This document shows, piece after piece, positions 38,190-50,545 of a DNA stretch of 64,000 nucleotides. The position numbers and the translations under genes are program-made. The stretch is from contig OY804589.1 of the NCBI GenBank assembly GCA_963680875.1, forward strand, positions 30,730,962 to 30,794,961. The letters run 5' to 3'. Below the pieces are notes generated by a model. The model had not been told where the DNA came from and searched no databases. It was given only the letters and a program-made list of their open reading frames with translations. Position 1 is the stretch's first letter. Every line of letters begins with the position of its first letter. Origin of the DNA: Bathymodiolus brooksi (Eukaryota > Mollusca > Bivalvia > Mytilida > Modiolidae).

Positions 38190-40787
38190 GCAGAGGCATT
38201 GACAAACGTTCTGAAGTATCATACATGTAGATCAAGCCTCCCTGAGGACCGGAAGTTGCCTATTACGGAACTAAAATGGGATGCCAGGACCGTGACGGAT
38301 ATTCCGGGTAATAACGCATATTGGTTTTTCGCATTTTTCTGGCTAACGAAGAGCTCCAGAAATAAAATCTAAACATATATATTAAGCAGAGACACCTGCG
38401 CACATATTTGTTTAGGTATTTGTTTATTCGGGCCGCCATGGGGACCGGCAGCGGTGAAAACATAGGTAAACCGTTTTATTTTAACCTACCGCCGGACATT
38501 GGTTTTACATTATTTACTCCAATCAAGGGGCGTATAGACAGTCTTACTGTATATATTTATAAAGCAGAGACATGTACAAACATTTTGAGGTATAATACAT
38601 GTATGTCAAGCTATCCTGGAGACCGGAAGTGGACGACAATTGAGCCATAATGGTTGTACAGCCAGCAATTTTGACCTACCCGACCATGGTTTTTTACCTC
38701 TTACTTGGTCCACAGGTCCTATGGAATGATCTACGGGGAATAGTTATCAAGCAGAGGCATTGACAAACGTTCTGAAGTATCATACATGTAGATCAAGCCT
38801 CCCTGAGGACCGGAAGTTGCCTATTACGGAACTAAAATGGGATGCCAGGACCGTGACGGATATTCCGGGTAATAACGCATATTGGTTTTTCGCATTTTTC
38901 TGGCTAACGAAGGGCTCCAGAAATAAAAACTAAACATATATATTAAGCAGAGACCCCTGTGCACATATTTGTTAATGTATTTGGTTATTCGGGCAGCCAT
39001 GGGGACCGGAAGGGGGTGAAAACATAGGTAAACCGTTTTATTTTAACCTACCGCCGGACATTGGTTTTACATTATTTACTCCAATCAAGGGGCGTATAGA
39101 CAGTCTTACTGTATATATTTATAAGGCAGAGACATGTACAAACATTTTGAGGTATAATACATGTATGTCAAGCTATCCTGGAGACCGGAAGTGGACGACA
39201 ATTGAGCCATAATGGTTGTAGAGCCAGCAATTTTGACCTACCCGACCATGGTTTTTTACCTCTTACTTGGTCCACAGGTCCTATGGAATGATCTACGGGG
39301 AATAGTTATCAAGCAGAGGCATTGACAAACGTTCTGAAGTATCATACATGTAGATCAAGCCTCCCTGAGGACCGGAAGTTGCCTATTACGGAACTAAAAT
39401 GGGATGCCAGGACCGTGACGGATATTCCGGGTAATAACGCATATTGGTTTTTCGCATTTTTCTGGCTAACGAAGAGCTCCAGAAATAAAATCTAAACATA
39501 TATATTAAGCAGAGACACCTGCGCACATATTTGTTAAGGTATTTGTTTATTCGGGCAGCCATGAGGACCGGCAGCGGTGAAAACATAGGTAAACCGTTTT
39601 ATTTTAACCTACCGCCGGACATTGGTTTTACATTATTTACTCCAATCAAGGGGCGTATAGACAGTCGTACTGTATATATTTATAAAGCAGAGACATGTAC
39701 AAACATTTTAAGGTATAATACTTGTATGTCAAGCTATCCTGGAGACCGGAAGTGGACGACAATTGAGCCATAATGGTTGTACAGCCAGCAATTTTGACCT
39801 ACCCGACCATGGTTTTTTACCTCTTACTTGGTCCACAGGTCCTATGGAATGATATACGGGGATTAGTTATCAAGCAGAGGCATTGCCAAACGTTTTGAAG
39901 TATCATACATGTAGATCAAGCCTCCCTCAGGACCGGAAGTTGCCTATTACGGAGCTAAAATGGGATGCCAGGACCGTGACGGATATTCCGGGTAATAACG
40001 CATATTGGTTTTTCACATTTTTCTGGCTAACGAAGGGCTCCAGAAATAAAAACTAAACATATATATTAAGCAGAGACCCATGTGCACATATTTGTTAATG
40101 TATTTGGTTATTCGGGCCGCCATGGGGACCGGAAGGGGGTGAAAACATAGGTAAACCGTTTTATTTTAACCTACCGCCGGACATTGGTTTTACATTATTT
40201 ACTCCAATCAAGGGGCGTATAGACAGTCTTACTGTATATATTTATAAAGCAGAGACATGTACAAACATTTTGAGGTATAATACATGTATGTCAAGCTATC
40301 CTGGAGACCGGAAGTGGACGACAATTGAGCCATAATGGTTGTACAGCCAGCAATTTTGACCTACCCGACCATGGTTTTTTACCTCTTACTTGGTCCACAG
40401 GTCCTATGGAATGATCTACGGGGAATAGTTATCAAGCAGAGGCATTGACAAACGTTTTGAAGTATCATACATGTAGATCAAGCCTCCCTGAGGACCGGAA
40501 GTTGCCTATTACGGAACTAAAATGGGATGCCAGGACCGTGACGGATATTCCGGGTAATAACGCATATTGGTTTTTCGCATTTTTCTGGCTAATGAAGGGC
40601 TCCAGAAATAAAAACTAAACATATATATTAAGCAGAGAACCCTGTGCACATATTTGTTAATGTATTTGGTTATTCGGGCAGCCATGGGGACCGGAAGGGG
40701 GTGAAAACATAGGTAAACCGTTTTATTTTAACCTACCGCCGGACATTGGTTTTATATTATTTACTCCAATCAAGGGGCGTATAGACA
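37980..40787 (+). repeat. 5-monomer-length duplication, copy 1 (mid-M68 to mid-M73)
   Basis: 2808 bp. Monomers within it start at 38190, 38751, 39313, 39874 and 40436; M69 and M71 are short-B. The boundaries are chosen by the switch inside M73: before it M73 is like M78 (CTAATGAAG, AGAGAACCC, T at 40755), after it M73 is like M68 (A at 40788, GACGAAAATTG, GAATAATC). Shared private markers with copy 2 include GTTGTAGAGCC in M70 and M75 and CCATGAGGACC in M71 and M76. M72 has the first GGCATTGCCAAACG and TTCACATTT variants in the window. Confidence 0.87.
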
Positions 40788-43595
40788 ATCTTACTGTATA
40801 TATTTATAAAGCAGAGACATGTACAAACATTTTGAGGTATAATACATGTATGTCAAGCTATCCTGGAGACCGGAAGTGGACGAAAATTGAGCCATAATGG
40901 TTGTACAGCCGGCAATTTTGACCTACCCGACCATGGTTTTTTACCTCTTACTTGGTCCACAGGTCCTATGGAATAATCTACGGGGAATAGTTATCAAGCA
41001 GAGGCATTGACAAACGTTCTGAAGTATCATACATGTAGATCAAGCCTCCCTGAGGACCGGAAGTTGCCTATTACGGAACTAAAATGGGATGCCAGGACCG
41101 TGACGGATATTCCGGGTAATAACGCATATTGGTTTTTCGCATTTTTCTGGCTAACGAAGAGCTCCAGAAATAAAATCTAAACATATATATTAAGCAGAGA
41201 CACCTGCGCACATATTTGTTAAGGTATTTGTTTATTCGGGCCGCCATGGGGACCGGCAGCGGTGAAAACATAGGTAAACCGTTTTATTTTAACCTACCGC
41301 CGGACATTGGTTTTACATTATTTACTCCAATCAAGGGGCGTATAGACAGTCTTACTGTATATATTTATAAAGCAGAGACATGTACAAACATTTTGAGGTA
41401 TAATACATGTATGTCAAGCTATCCTGGAGACCGGAAGTGGACGACAATTGAGCCATAATGGTTGTACAGCCAGCAATTTTGACCTACCCGACCATGGTTT
41501 TTTACCTCTTACTTGGTCCACAGGTCCTATGGAATGATCTACGGGGAATAGTTATCAAGCAGAGGCATTGACAAACGTTCTGAAGTATCATACATGTAGA
41601 TCAAGCCTCCCTGAGGACCGGAAGTTGCCTATTACGGAACTAAAATGGGATGCCAGGACCGTGACGGATATTCCGGGTAATAACGCATATTGGTTTTTCG
41701 CATTTTTCTGGCTAACGAAGGGCTCCAGAAATAAAAACTAAACATATATATTAAGCAGAGACCCCTGTGCACATATTTGTTAATGTATTTGGTTATTCGG
41801 GCAGCCATGGGGACCGGAAGGGGGTGAAAACATAGGTAAACCGTTTTATTTTAACCTACCGCCGGACATTGGTTTTACATTATTTACTCCAATCAAGGGG
41901 CGTATAGACAGTCTTACTGTATATATTTATAAGGCAGAGACATGTACAAACATTTTGAGGTATAATACATGTATGTCAAGCTATCCTGGAGACCGGAAGT
42001 GGACGACAATTGAGCCATAATGGTTGTAGAGCCAGCAATTTTGACCTACCCGACCATGGTTTTTTACCTCTTACTTGGTCCACAGGTCCTATGGAATGAT
42101 CTACGGGGAATAGTTATCAAGCAGAGGCATTGACAAACGTTCTGAAGTATCATACATGTAGATCAAGCCTCCCTGAGGACCGGAAGTTGCCTATTACGGA
42201 ACTAAAATGGGATGCCAGGACCGTGACGGATATTCCGGGTAATAACGCATATTGGTTTTTCGCATTTTTCTGGCTAACGAAGAGCTCCAGAAATAAAATC
42301 TAAACATATATATTAAGCAGAGACACCTGCGCACATATTTGTTAAGGTATTTGTTTATTCGGGCAGCCATGAGGACCGGCAGCGGTGAAAACATAGGTAA
42401 ACCGTTTTATTTTAACCTACCGCCGGACATTGGTTTTACATTATTTACTCCAATCAAGGGGCGTATAGACAGTCGTACTGTATATATTTATAAAGCAGAG
42501 ACATGTACAAACATTTTAAGGTATAATACTTGTATGTCAAGCTATCCTGGAGACCGGAAGTGGACGACAATTGAGCCATAATGGTTGTACAGCCAGCAAT
42601 TTTGACCTACCCGACCATGGTTTTTTACCTCTTACTTGGTCCACAGGTCCTATGGAATGATATACGGGGATTAGTTATCAAGCAGAGGCATTGCCAAACG
42701 TTTTGAAGTATCATACATGTAGATCAAGCCTCCCTCAGGACCGGAAGTTGCCTATTACGGAGCTAAAATGGGATGCCAGGACCGTGACGGATATTCCGGG
42801 TAATAACGCATATTGGTTTTTCACATTTTTCTGGCTAACGAAGGGCTCCAGAAATAAAAACTAAACATATATATTAAGCAGAGACCCATGTGCACATATT
42901 TGTTAATGTATTTGGTTATTCGGGCCGCCATGGGGACCGGAAGGGGGTGAAAACATAGGTAAACCGTTTTATTTTAACCTACCGCCGGACATTGGTTTTA
43001 CATTATTTACTCCAATCAAGGGGCGTATAGACAGTCTTACTGTATATATTTATAAAGCAGAGACATGTACAAACATTTTGAGGTATAATACATGTATGTC
43101 AAGCTATCCTGGAGACCGGAAGTGGACGACAATTGAGCCATAATGGTTGTACAGCCAGCAATTTTGACCTACCCGACCATGGTTTTTTACCTCTTACTTG
43201 GTCCACAGGTCCTATGGAATGATCTACGGGGAATAGTTATCAAGCAGAGGCATTGACAAACGTTTTGAAGTATCATACATGTAGATCAAGCCTCCCTGAG
43301 GACCGGAAGTTGCCTATTACGGAACTAAAATGGGATGCCAGGACCGTGACGGATATTCCGGGTAATAACGCATATTGGTTTTTCGCATTTTTCTGGCTAA
43401 TGAAGGGCTCCAGAAATAAAAACTAAACATATATATTAAGCAGAGAACCCTGTGCACATATTTGTTAATGTATTTGGTTATTCGGGCAGCCATGGGGACC
43501 GGAAGGGGGTGAAAACATAGGTAAACCGTTTTATTTTAACCTACCGCCGGACATTGGTTTTATATTATTTACTCCAATCAAGGGGCGTATAGACA
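40788..43595 (+). repeat. 5-monomer-length duplication, copy 2 (mid-M73 to mid-M78)
   Basis: 2808 bp; monomers start at 40998, 41559, 42121, 42682 and 43244. It repeats the previous segment closely. M74 and M76 are short-B. After 43595, M78 continues with AGACAGTC and GTAAAAACATT, unlike M73, which confirms that the duplication ends inside M78. Confidence 0.85.
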
Positions 43596-44929
43596 GTCTT
43601 ACTGTATATATTTATAAAGCAGAGACATGTAAAAACATTTTGAGGTATAATACATGTATGTCAAGCTATCCTGGAGACCGGAAGTGGACGACAATTGAGC
43701 CATAATGGTTGTACAGCCAGCAATTTTGACCTACCCGACCATGGTTTTTTACCTCTTACTTGGTCCACAGGTCCTATGGAATGATCTACGGGGAATAGTT
43801 ATCAAGCAGAGGCATTGCCAAACGTTTTGAAGTATCATACATGTAGATCAAGCCTCCCTCAGGACCGGAAGTTGCCTATTACGGAGCTAAAATGGGATGC
43901 CAGGACCGTGACGGATATTCCGGGTAATAACGCATATTGGTTTTTCACATTTTTCTGGCTAACGAAGGGCTCCAGAAATAAAAACTAAACATATATATTA
44001 AGCAGAGACCCATGTGCACATATTTGTTAATGTATTTGGTTATTCGGGCCGCCATGGGGACCGGAAGGGGGTGAAAACATAGGTAAACCGTTTTATTTTA
44101 ACCTACCGCCGGACATTGGTTTTACATTATTTACTCCAATCAAGGGGCGTATAGACAGTCTTACTGTATATATTTATAAAGCAGAGACATGTACAAACAT
44201 TTTGAGGTATAATACATGTATGTCAAGCTATCCTGGAGACCGGAAGTGGACGACAATTGAGCCATAATGGTTGTACAGCCGGCAATTTTGACCTACCCGA
44301 CCATGGTTTTTTACCTCTTACTTGGTCCACAGGTCCTATGGAATGATCTACGGGGAATAGTTATCAAGCAGAGGCATTGACAAACGTTTTGAGGTATCAT
44401 ACATGTAGATCAAGCCTCCCTGAGGACCGGAAGTTGCCTATTACGGAACTAAAATGGGATGCCAGGACCGTGACGGATATTCCGGGTAATAACGCATATT
44501 GGTTTTTCGCATTTTTCTGGCTAATGAAGGGCTCCAGAAATAAAAACTAAACATATATATTAAGCAGAGACCCCTGTGCACATATTTGTTAATGTATTTG
44601 GTTATTCGGGCAGCCATGGGGACCGGAAGGGGTTGAAAACATAGGTAAACCGTTTTATTTTAACCTACCGCCGGACATTGGTTTTACATTATTTACTCCA
44701 ATCAAGGGGCGTATAGACAGTCTTACTGTATATATTTATAAAGCAGAGACATGTACAAACATTTTGAGGTATAATACATGTATGTCAAGCTATCCTGGAG
44801 ACCGGAAGTGGACGACAATTGAGCCATAATGGTTGTACAGCCGGCAATTTTGACCTACCCGTCCATGGTTTTTTACCTCTTACTTGGTCCACAGGTCCTA
44901 TGGAATGATCTACGGGGAATAGTTATCAA
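43596..44929 (+). repeat. End of M78, then M79-M80
   Basis: Full monomers at 43806 and 44368, both long-B. M78 has GTAAAAACATT in C, shared only with M83. M79 is of the GCCAAACG and TTCACATTT type. M80 has GAGGTATC, CTAATGAAG, AAGGGGTTGAAAA and CCCGTCCATGG, a combination that recurs as M85; CCCGTCCATGG and CTAATGAAG also recur in M95, M103 and M113. Confidence 0.8.
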
Positions 44930-47738
44930 GCAGAGGCATTGACAAACGTTCTGAAGTATCATACATGTAGATCAAGCCTCCCTGAGGACCGGAAGTTGCC
45001 TATTACGGAACTAAAATGGGATGCCAGGACCGTGACGGATATTCCGGGTAATAACGCATATTGGTTTTTCGCATTTTTCTGGCTAACGAAGAGCTCCAGA
45101 AATAAAAACTAAACATATATATTAAGCAGAGACACCTGCGCACATATTTGTTTAGGTATTTGGTTATTCGGGCAGCCATGGGGACCGGCAGCGGTGAAAA
45201 CATAGGTAAACCGTTTTATTTTAACCTACCGCCGGACATTGGTTTTACATTATTTACTCCAATCAAGGGGCGTATAGACAGTCGTACTGTATATATTTAT
45301 AAAGCAGAGACATGTACAAACATTTTAAGGTATAATACTTGTATGTCAAGCTATCCTGGAGACCGGAAGTGGACGACAATTGAGCCATAATGGTTGTACA
45401 GCCAGCAATTTTGACCTACCCGACCATGGTTTTTTACCTCTTACTTGGTCCACAGGTCCTATGGAATGATATACGGGGATTAGTTATCAAGCAGAGGCAT
45501 TGCCAAACGTTTTGAAGTATCATACATGTAGATCAAGCCTCCCTCAGGACCGGAAGTTGCCTATTACGGAGCTAAAATGGGATGCCAGGACCGTGACGGA
45601 TATTCCGGGTAATAACGCATATTGGTTTTTCACATTTTTCTGGCTAACGAAGGGCTCCAGAAATAAAAACTAAACATATATATTAAGCAGAGACCCATGT
45701 GCACATATTTGTTAATGTATTTGGTTATTCGGGCCGCCATGGGGACCGGAAGGGGGTGAAAACATAGGTAAACCGTTTTATTTTAACCTACCGCCGGACA
45801 TTGGTTTTACATTATTTACTCCAATCAAGGGGCGTATAGACAGTCTTACTGTATATATTTATAAAGCAGAGACATGTACAAACATTTTGAGGTATAATAC
45901 ATGTATGTCAAGCTATCCTGGAGACCGGAAGTGGACGACAATTGAGCCATAATGGTTGTACAGCCAGCAATTTTGACCTACCCGACCATGGTTTTTTACC
46001 TCTTACTTGGTCCACAGGTCCTATGGAATGATCTACGGGGAATAGTTATCAAGCAGAGGCATTGACAAACGTTTTGAAGTATCATACATGTAGATCAAGC
46101 CTCCCTGAGGACCGGAAGTTGCCTATTACGGAACTAAAATGGGATGCCAGGACCGTGACGGATATTCCGGGTAATAACGCATATTGGTTTTTCGCATTTT
46201 TCTGGCTAATGAAGGGCTCCAGAAATAAAAACTAAACATATATATTAAGCAGAGAACCCTGTGCACATATTTGTTAATGTATTTGGTTATTCGGGCAGCC
46301 ATGGGGACCGGAAGGGGGTGAAAACATAGGTAAACCGTTTTATTTTAACCTACCGCCGGACATTGGTTTTATATTATTTACTCCAATCAAGGGGCGTATA
46401 GACAGTCTTACTGTATATATTTATAAAGCAGAGACATGTAAAAACATTTTGAGGTATAATACATGTATGTCAAGCTATCCTGGAGACCGGAAGTGGACGA
46501 CAATTGAGCCATAATGGTTGTACAGCCAGCAATTTTGACCTACCCGACCATGGTTTTTTACCTCTTACTTGGTCCACAGGTCCTATGGAATGATCTACGG
46601 GGAATAGTTATCAAGCAGAGGCATTGCCAAACGTTTTGAAGTATCATACATGTAGATCAAGCCTCCCTCAGGACCGGAAGTTGCCTATTACGGAGCTAAA
46701 ATGGGATGCCAGGACCGTGACGGATATTCCGGGTAATAACGCATATTGGTTTTTCACATTTGTCTGGCTAACGAAGGGCTCCAGAAATAAAAACTAAACA
46801 TATATATTAAGCAGAGACCCATGTGCACATATTTGTTAATGTATTTGGTTATTCGGGCCGCCATGGGGACCGGAAGGGGGTGAAAACATAGGTAAACCGT
46901 TTTATTTTAACCTACCGCCGGACATTGGTTTTACATTATTTACTCCAATCAAGGGGCGTATAGACAGTCTTACTGTATATATTTATAAAGCAGAGACATG
47001 TACAAACATTTTGAGGTATAATACATGTATGTCAAGCTATCCTGGAGACCGGAAGTGGACGACAATTGAGCCATAATGGTTGTACAGCCGGCAATTTTGA
47101 CCTACCCGACCATGGTTTTTTACCTCTTACTTGGTCCACAGGTCCTATGGAATGATCTACGGGGAATAGTTATCAAGCAGAGGCATTGACAAACGTTTTG
47201 AGGTATCATACATGTAGATCAAGCCTCCCTGAGGACCGGAAGTTGCCTATTACGGAACTAAAATGGGATGCCAGGACCGTGACGGATATTCCGGGTAATA
47301 ACGCATATTGGTTTTTCGCATTTTTCTGGCTAATGAAGGGCTCCAGAAATAAAAACTAAACATATATATTAAGCAGAGACCCCTGTGCACATATTTGTTA
47401 ATGTATTTGGTTATTCGGGCAGCCATGGGGACCGGAAGGGGTTGAAAACATAGGTAAACCGTTTTATTTTAACCTACCGCCGGACATTGGTTTTACATTA
47501 TTTACTCCAATCAAGGGGCGTATAGACAGTCTTACTGTATATATTTATAAAGCAGAGACATGTACAAACATTTTGAGGTATAATACATGTATGTCAAGCT
47601 ATCCTGGAGACCGGAAGTGGACGACAATTGAGCCATAATGGTTGTACAGCCGGCAATTTTGACCTACCCGTCCATGGTTTTTTACCTCTTACTTGGTCCA
47701 CAGGTCCTATGGAATGATCTACGGGGAATAGTTATCAA
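44930..47738 (+). repeat. 5-monomer block repeating M76-M80 (M81-M85)
   Basis: Monomers at 44930, 45491, 46053, 46615 and 47177, offset about 2809 bp from M76-M80. M82-M85 match M77-M80 closely, including GTAAAAACATT in M83. M84 has TTCACATTTGTCTGG, a private change. M81 shares ACATTTTAAGG with M71 and M76 in C, but its A and early B subunits differ (CCATGGGG instead of CCATGAGG), so M81 is a mosaic. Confidence 0.82.
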
Positions 47739-50545
47739 GCAGAGGCATTGACAAACGTTTTGAAGTATCATACATGTAGATCAAGCATCCCTGAGGACCG
47801 GAAGTTGCCTATTACGGAACTAAAATGGGATGCCAGGACCGTGACGGATATTCCGGGTAATAACGCATATTGGTTTTTCGCATTTTTCTGGCTAACGAAG
47901 AGCTCCAGAAATAAAAACTAAACATATATATTAAGCAGAGACACCTGTGCACATATTTGTTTAGGTATTTGTTTATTCGGGCCGCCATGGGGACCGGCAG
48001 CGGTGAAAACATAGGTAAACCGTTTTATTTTAACCTACCGCCGGACATTGGTTTTACATTATTTACTCCAATCAAGGGGCGTATAGACAGTCGTACTGTA
48101 TATAGTTATAACGCAGAGACATGTACAAACATTTTGAGGTATAATACTTGTATATCAAGCTATCCTGGAGACCGGAAGTGGACGACAATTGAGCCATAAT
48201 GGTTGTACAGCCAGCAATTTTGACCTACCCGACCATGGTTTTTTACCTCTTACTTGGTCCACAGGTCCTATGGATTGATATACGGGGATTAGTTATCAAG
48301 CAGAGGCATTGACAAACGTTTTGAAGTATCATACATGTAGATCAAGCCTCCCTCAGGACCGGAAGTTGCCTATTACGGAGCTAAAATGGGATGCCAGGAC
48401 CGTGACGGATATTCCGGGTAATAACGCATATTGGTTTTTCGCATTTTTCTGGCTAACGAAGGGCTCCAGAAATAAAAACTAAACATATATATTAAGCAGA
48501 GACCCATGTGCACATATTTGTTAATGTATTTGGTTATTCGGGCCGCCATGGGGACCGGAAGGGGGTGAAAACATAGGTAAACCGTTTTATTTTAACCTAC
48601 CGCCGGACATTGGTTTTACATTATTTACTCCAATCAAGGGGCGTATAGACAGTCTTACTGTATATATTTATAAAGCAGAGACATGTACAAACATTTTGAG
48701 GTATAATACATGTATGTCAAGCTATCCTGGAGACCGGAAGTGGACGACAATTGAGCCATAATGGTTGTACAGCCAGCAATTTTGACCTACCCAACATGGT
48801 TTTTTACCTCTTACTTGGTCCACAGGTCCTATGGAATGATCTACGGGGAATGGTTATCAAGCAGAGGCATTGTCAAACGTTTTGAGGTATCATACATGTA
48901 GATCAAGCCTCCCTGAGGACCGGAAGTTGCCTATTACGGAACTAAAATGGGATGCCAGGACCGTGACGGATATTCCGGGTAATAACGCATATTGGTTTTT
49001 CGCATTTTTCTGGCTAACGAAGGGCTCCAGAAATAAAAACTAAACATATATATTAAGCAGAGACCCCTGTGCACATATTTGTTAATGTATTTGGTTATTC
49101 GGGCAGTCATGGGGACCGGAAGGGGGTGAAAACATAGGTAAACCGTTTTATTTTAACCTACCGCCGGACATTGGTTTTACATTATTTACTCCAATCAAGG
49201 GGCGTATAGACAGTCTTACTGTATATATTTATAAGGCAAAGACATGTACAAACATTTTGAGGTATAATACATGTATGTCAAGCTATCCTGGAGACCGGAA
49301 GTGGACGACAATTGAGCCATAATGGTTGTACAGCCAGCAATTTTGACCTACCCGACCATGGTTTTTTACCTCTTACTTGGTCCACAGGTCCTATGGAATG
49401 ATATACGGGAATTAGTTATCAAGCAGAGGCATTGACAAACGTTCTGAAGTATCATACATGTAGATCAAGCCTCCCTGAGGACCGGAAGTTGCCTATTACG
49501 GAACTAAAATGGGATGCCAGGACAGTGACGGATATTCCGGGTAATAACGCATATTGGTTTTTCGCATTTTTCTGGCTAACGAAGAGCTCCAGAAATAAAA
49601 TCTAAACATATATATTAAGCAGAGACACCTGCGCACATATTTGTTAAGGTATTTGTTTATTCGGGCCGCCATGAGGACCGGCAGCGGTGAAAACATAGGT
49701 AAACCGTTTTATTTTAACCTACCGCCGGACATTGGTTTTACATTATTTACTCCAATCAAGGGGCGTATAGACAGTCGTACTGTATATATTTATAAAGCAG
49801 AGACATGTACAAACATTTTGAGGTATAATACTTGTATGTCAAGCTATCCTGGAGACCGGAAGTGGACGACAATTGAGCCATAATGGTTGTACAGCCAGCA
49901 ATTTTGACCTACCCGACCATGGTTTTTTACCTCTTACTTGGTCCACAGGTCCTATGGAATGATATACGGGGATTAGTTATCAAGCAGAGGCATTGCCAAA
50001 CGTTTTGAAGTATCATACATGTAGATCAAGCCTCCCTCAGGACCGGAAGTTGCCTATTACGGTGCTAAAATGGGATGCCAGGACCGTGACGGATATTCCG
50101 GGTAATAACGCATATTGGTTTTTCACATTTTTCTGGCTAACGAAGGGCTCCAGAAATAAAAACTAAACATATATATTAAGCAGAGACCCATGTGCACATA
50201 TTTGTTAATGTATTTGGTTATTCGGGCCGCCATGGGGACCGGAAGGGGGTGAAAACATAGGTAAACCGTTTTATTTTAACCTACCGCCGGACATTGGTTT
50301 TACATTATTTACTCCAATCAAGGGGCGTATAGACAGTCTTACTGTATATATTTATAAAGCAGAGACATGTACAAACATTTTGAGGTATAATACATGTATG
50401 TCAAGCTATCCTGGAGACCGGAAGTGGACGACAATTGAGCCATAATGGTTGTACAGCCAGCAATTTTGACCTACCCGACCATGGTTTTTTACCTCTTACT
50501 TGGTCCACAGGTCCTATGGAATGATCTACGGGGAATAGTTATCAA
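47739..50545 (+). repeat. Five-monomer transition block (M86-M90)
   Basis: Monomers at 47739, 48300, 48861, 49423 and 49984; M86 and M89 are short-B. M86-M88 resemble M51-M53, with CAAGCATCCCTG new in M86 and GGCATTGTCAAACG in M88. M89 resembles M71 and M76 (CCATGAGGACC), with GACAGTGACGG private. M90 is of the GCCAAACG and TTCACATTT type, with GGTGCTAAAA private. The block joins right-half and left-half monomer types. Confidence 0.75.
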
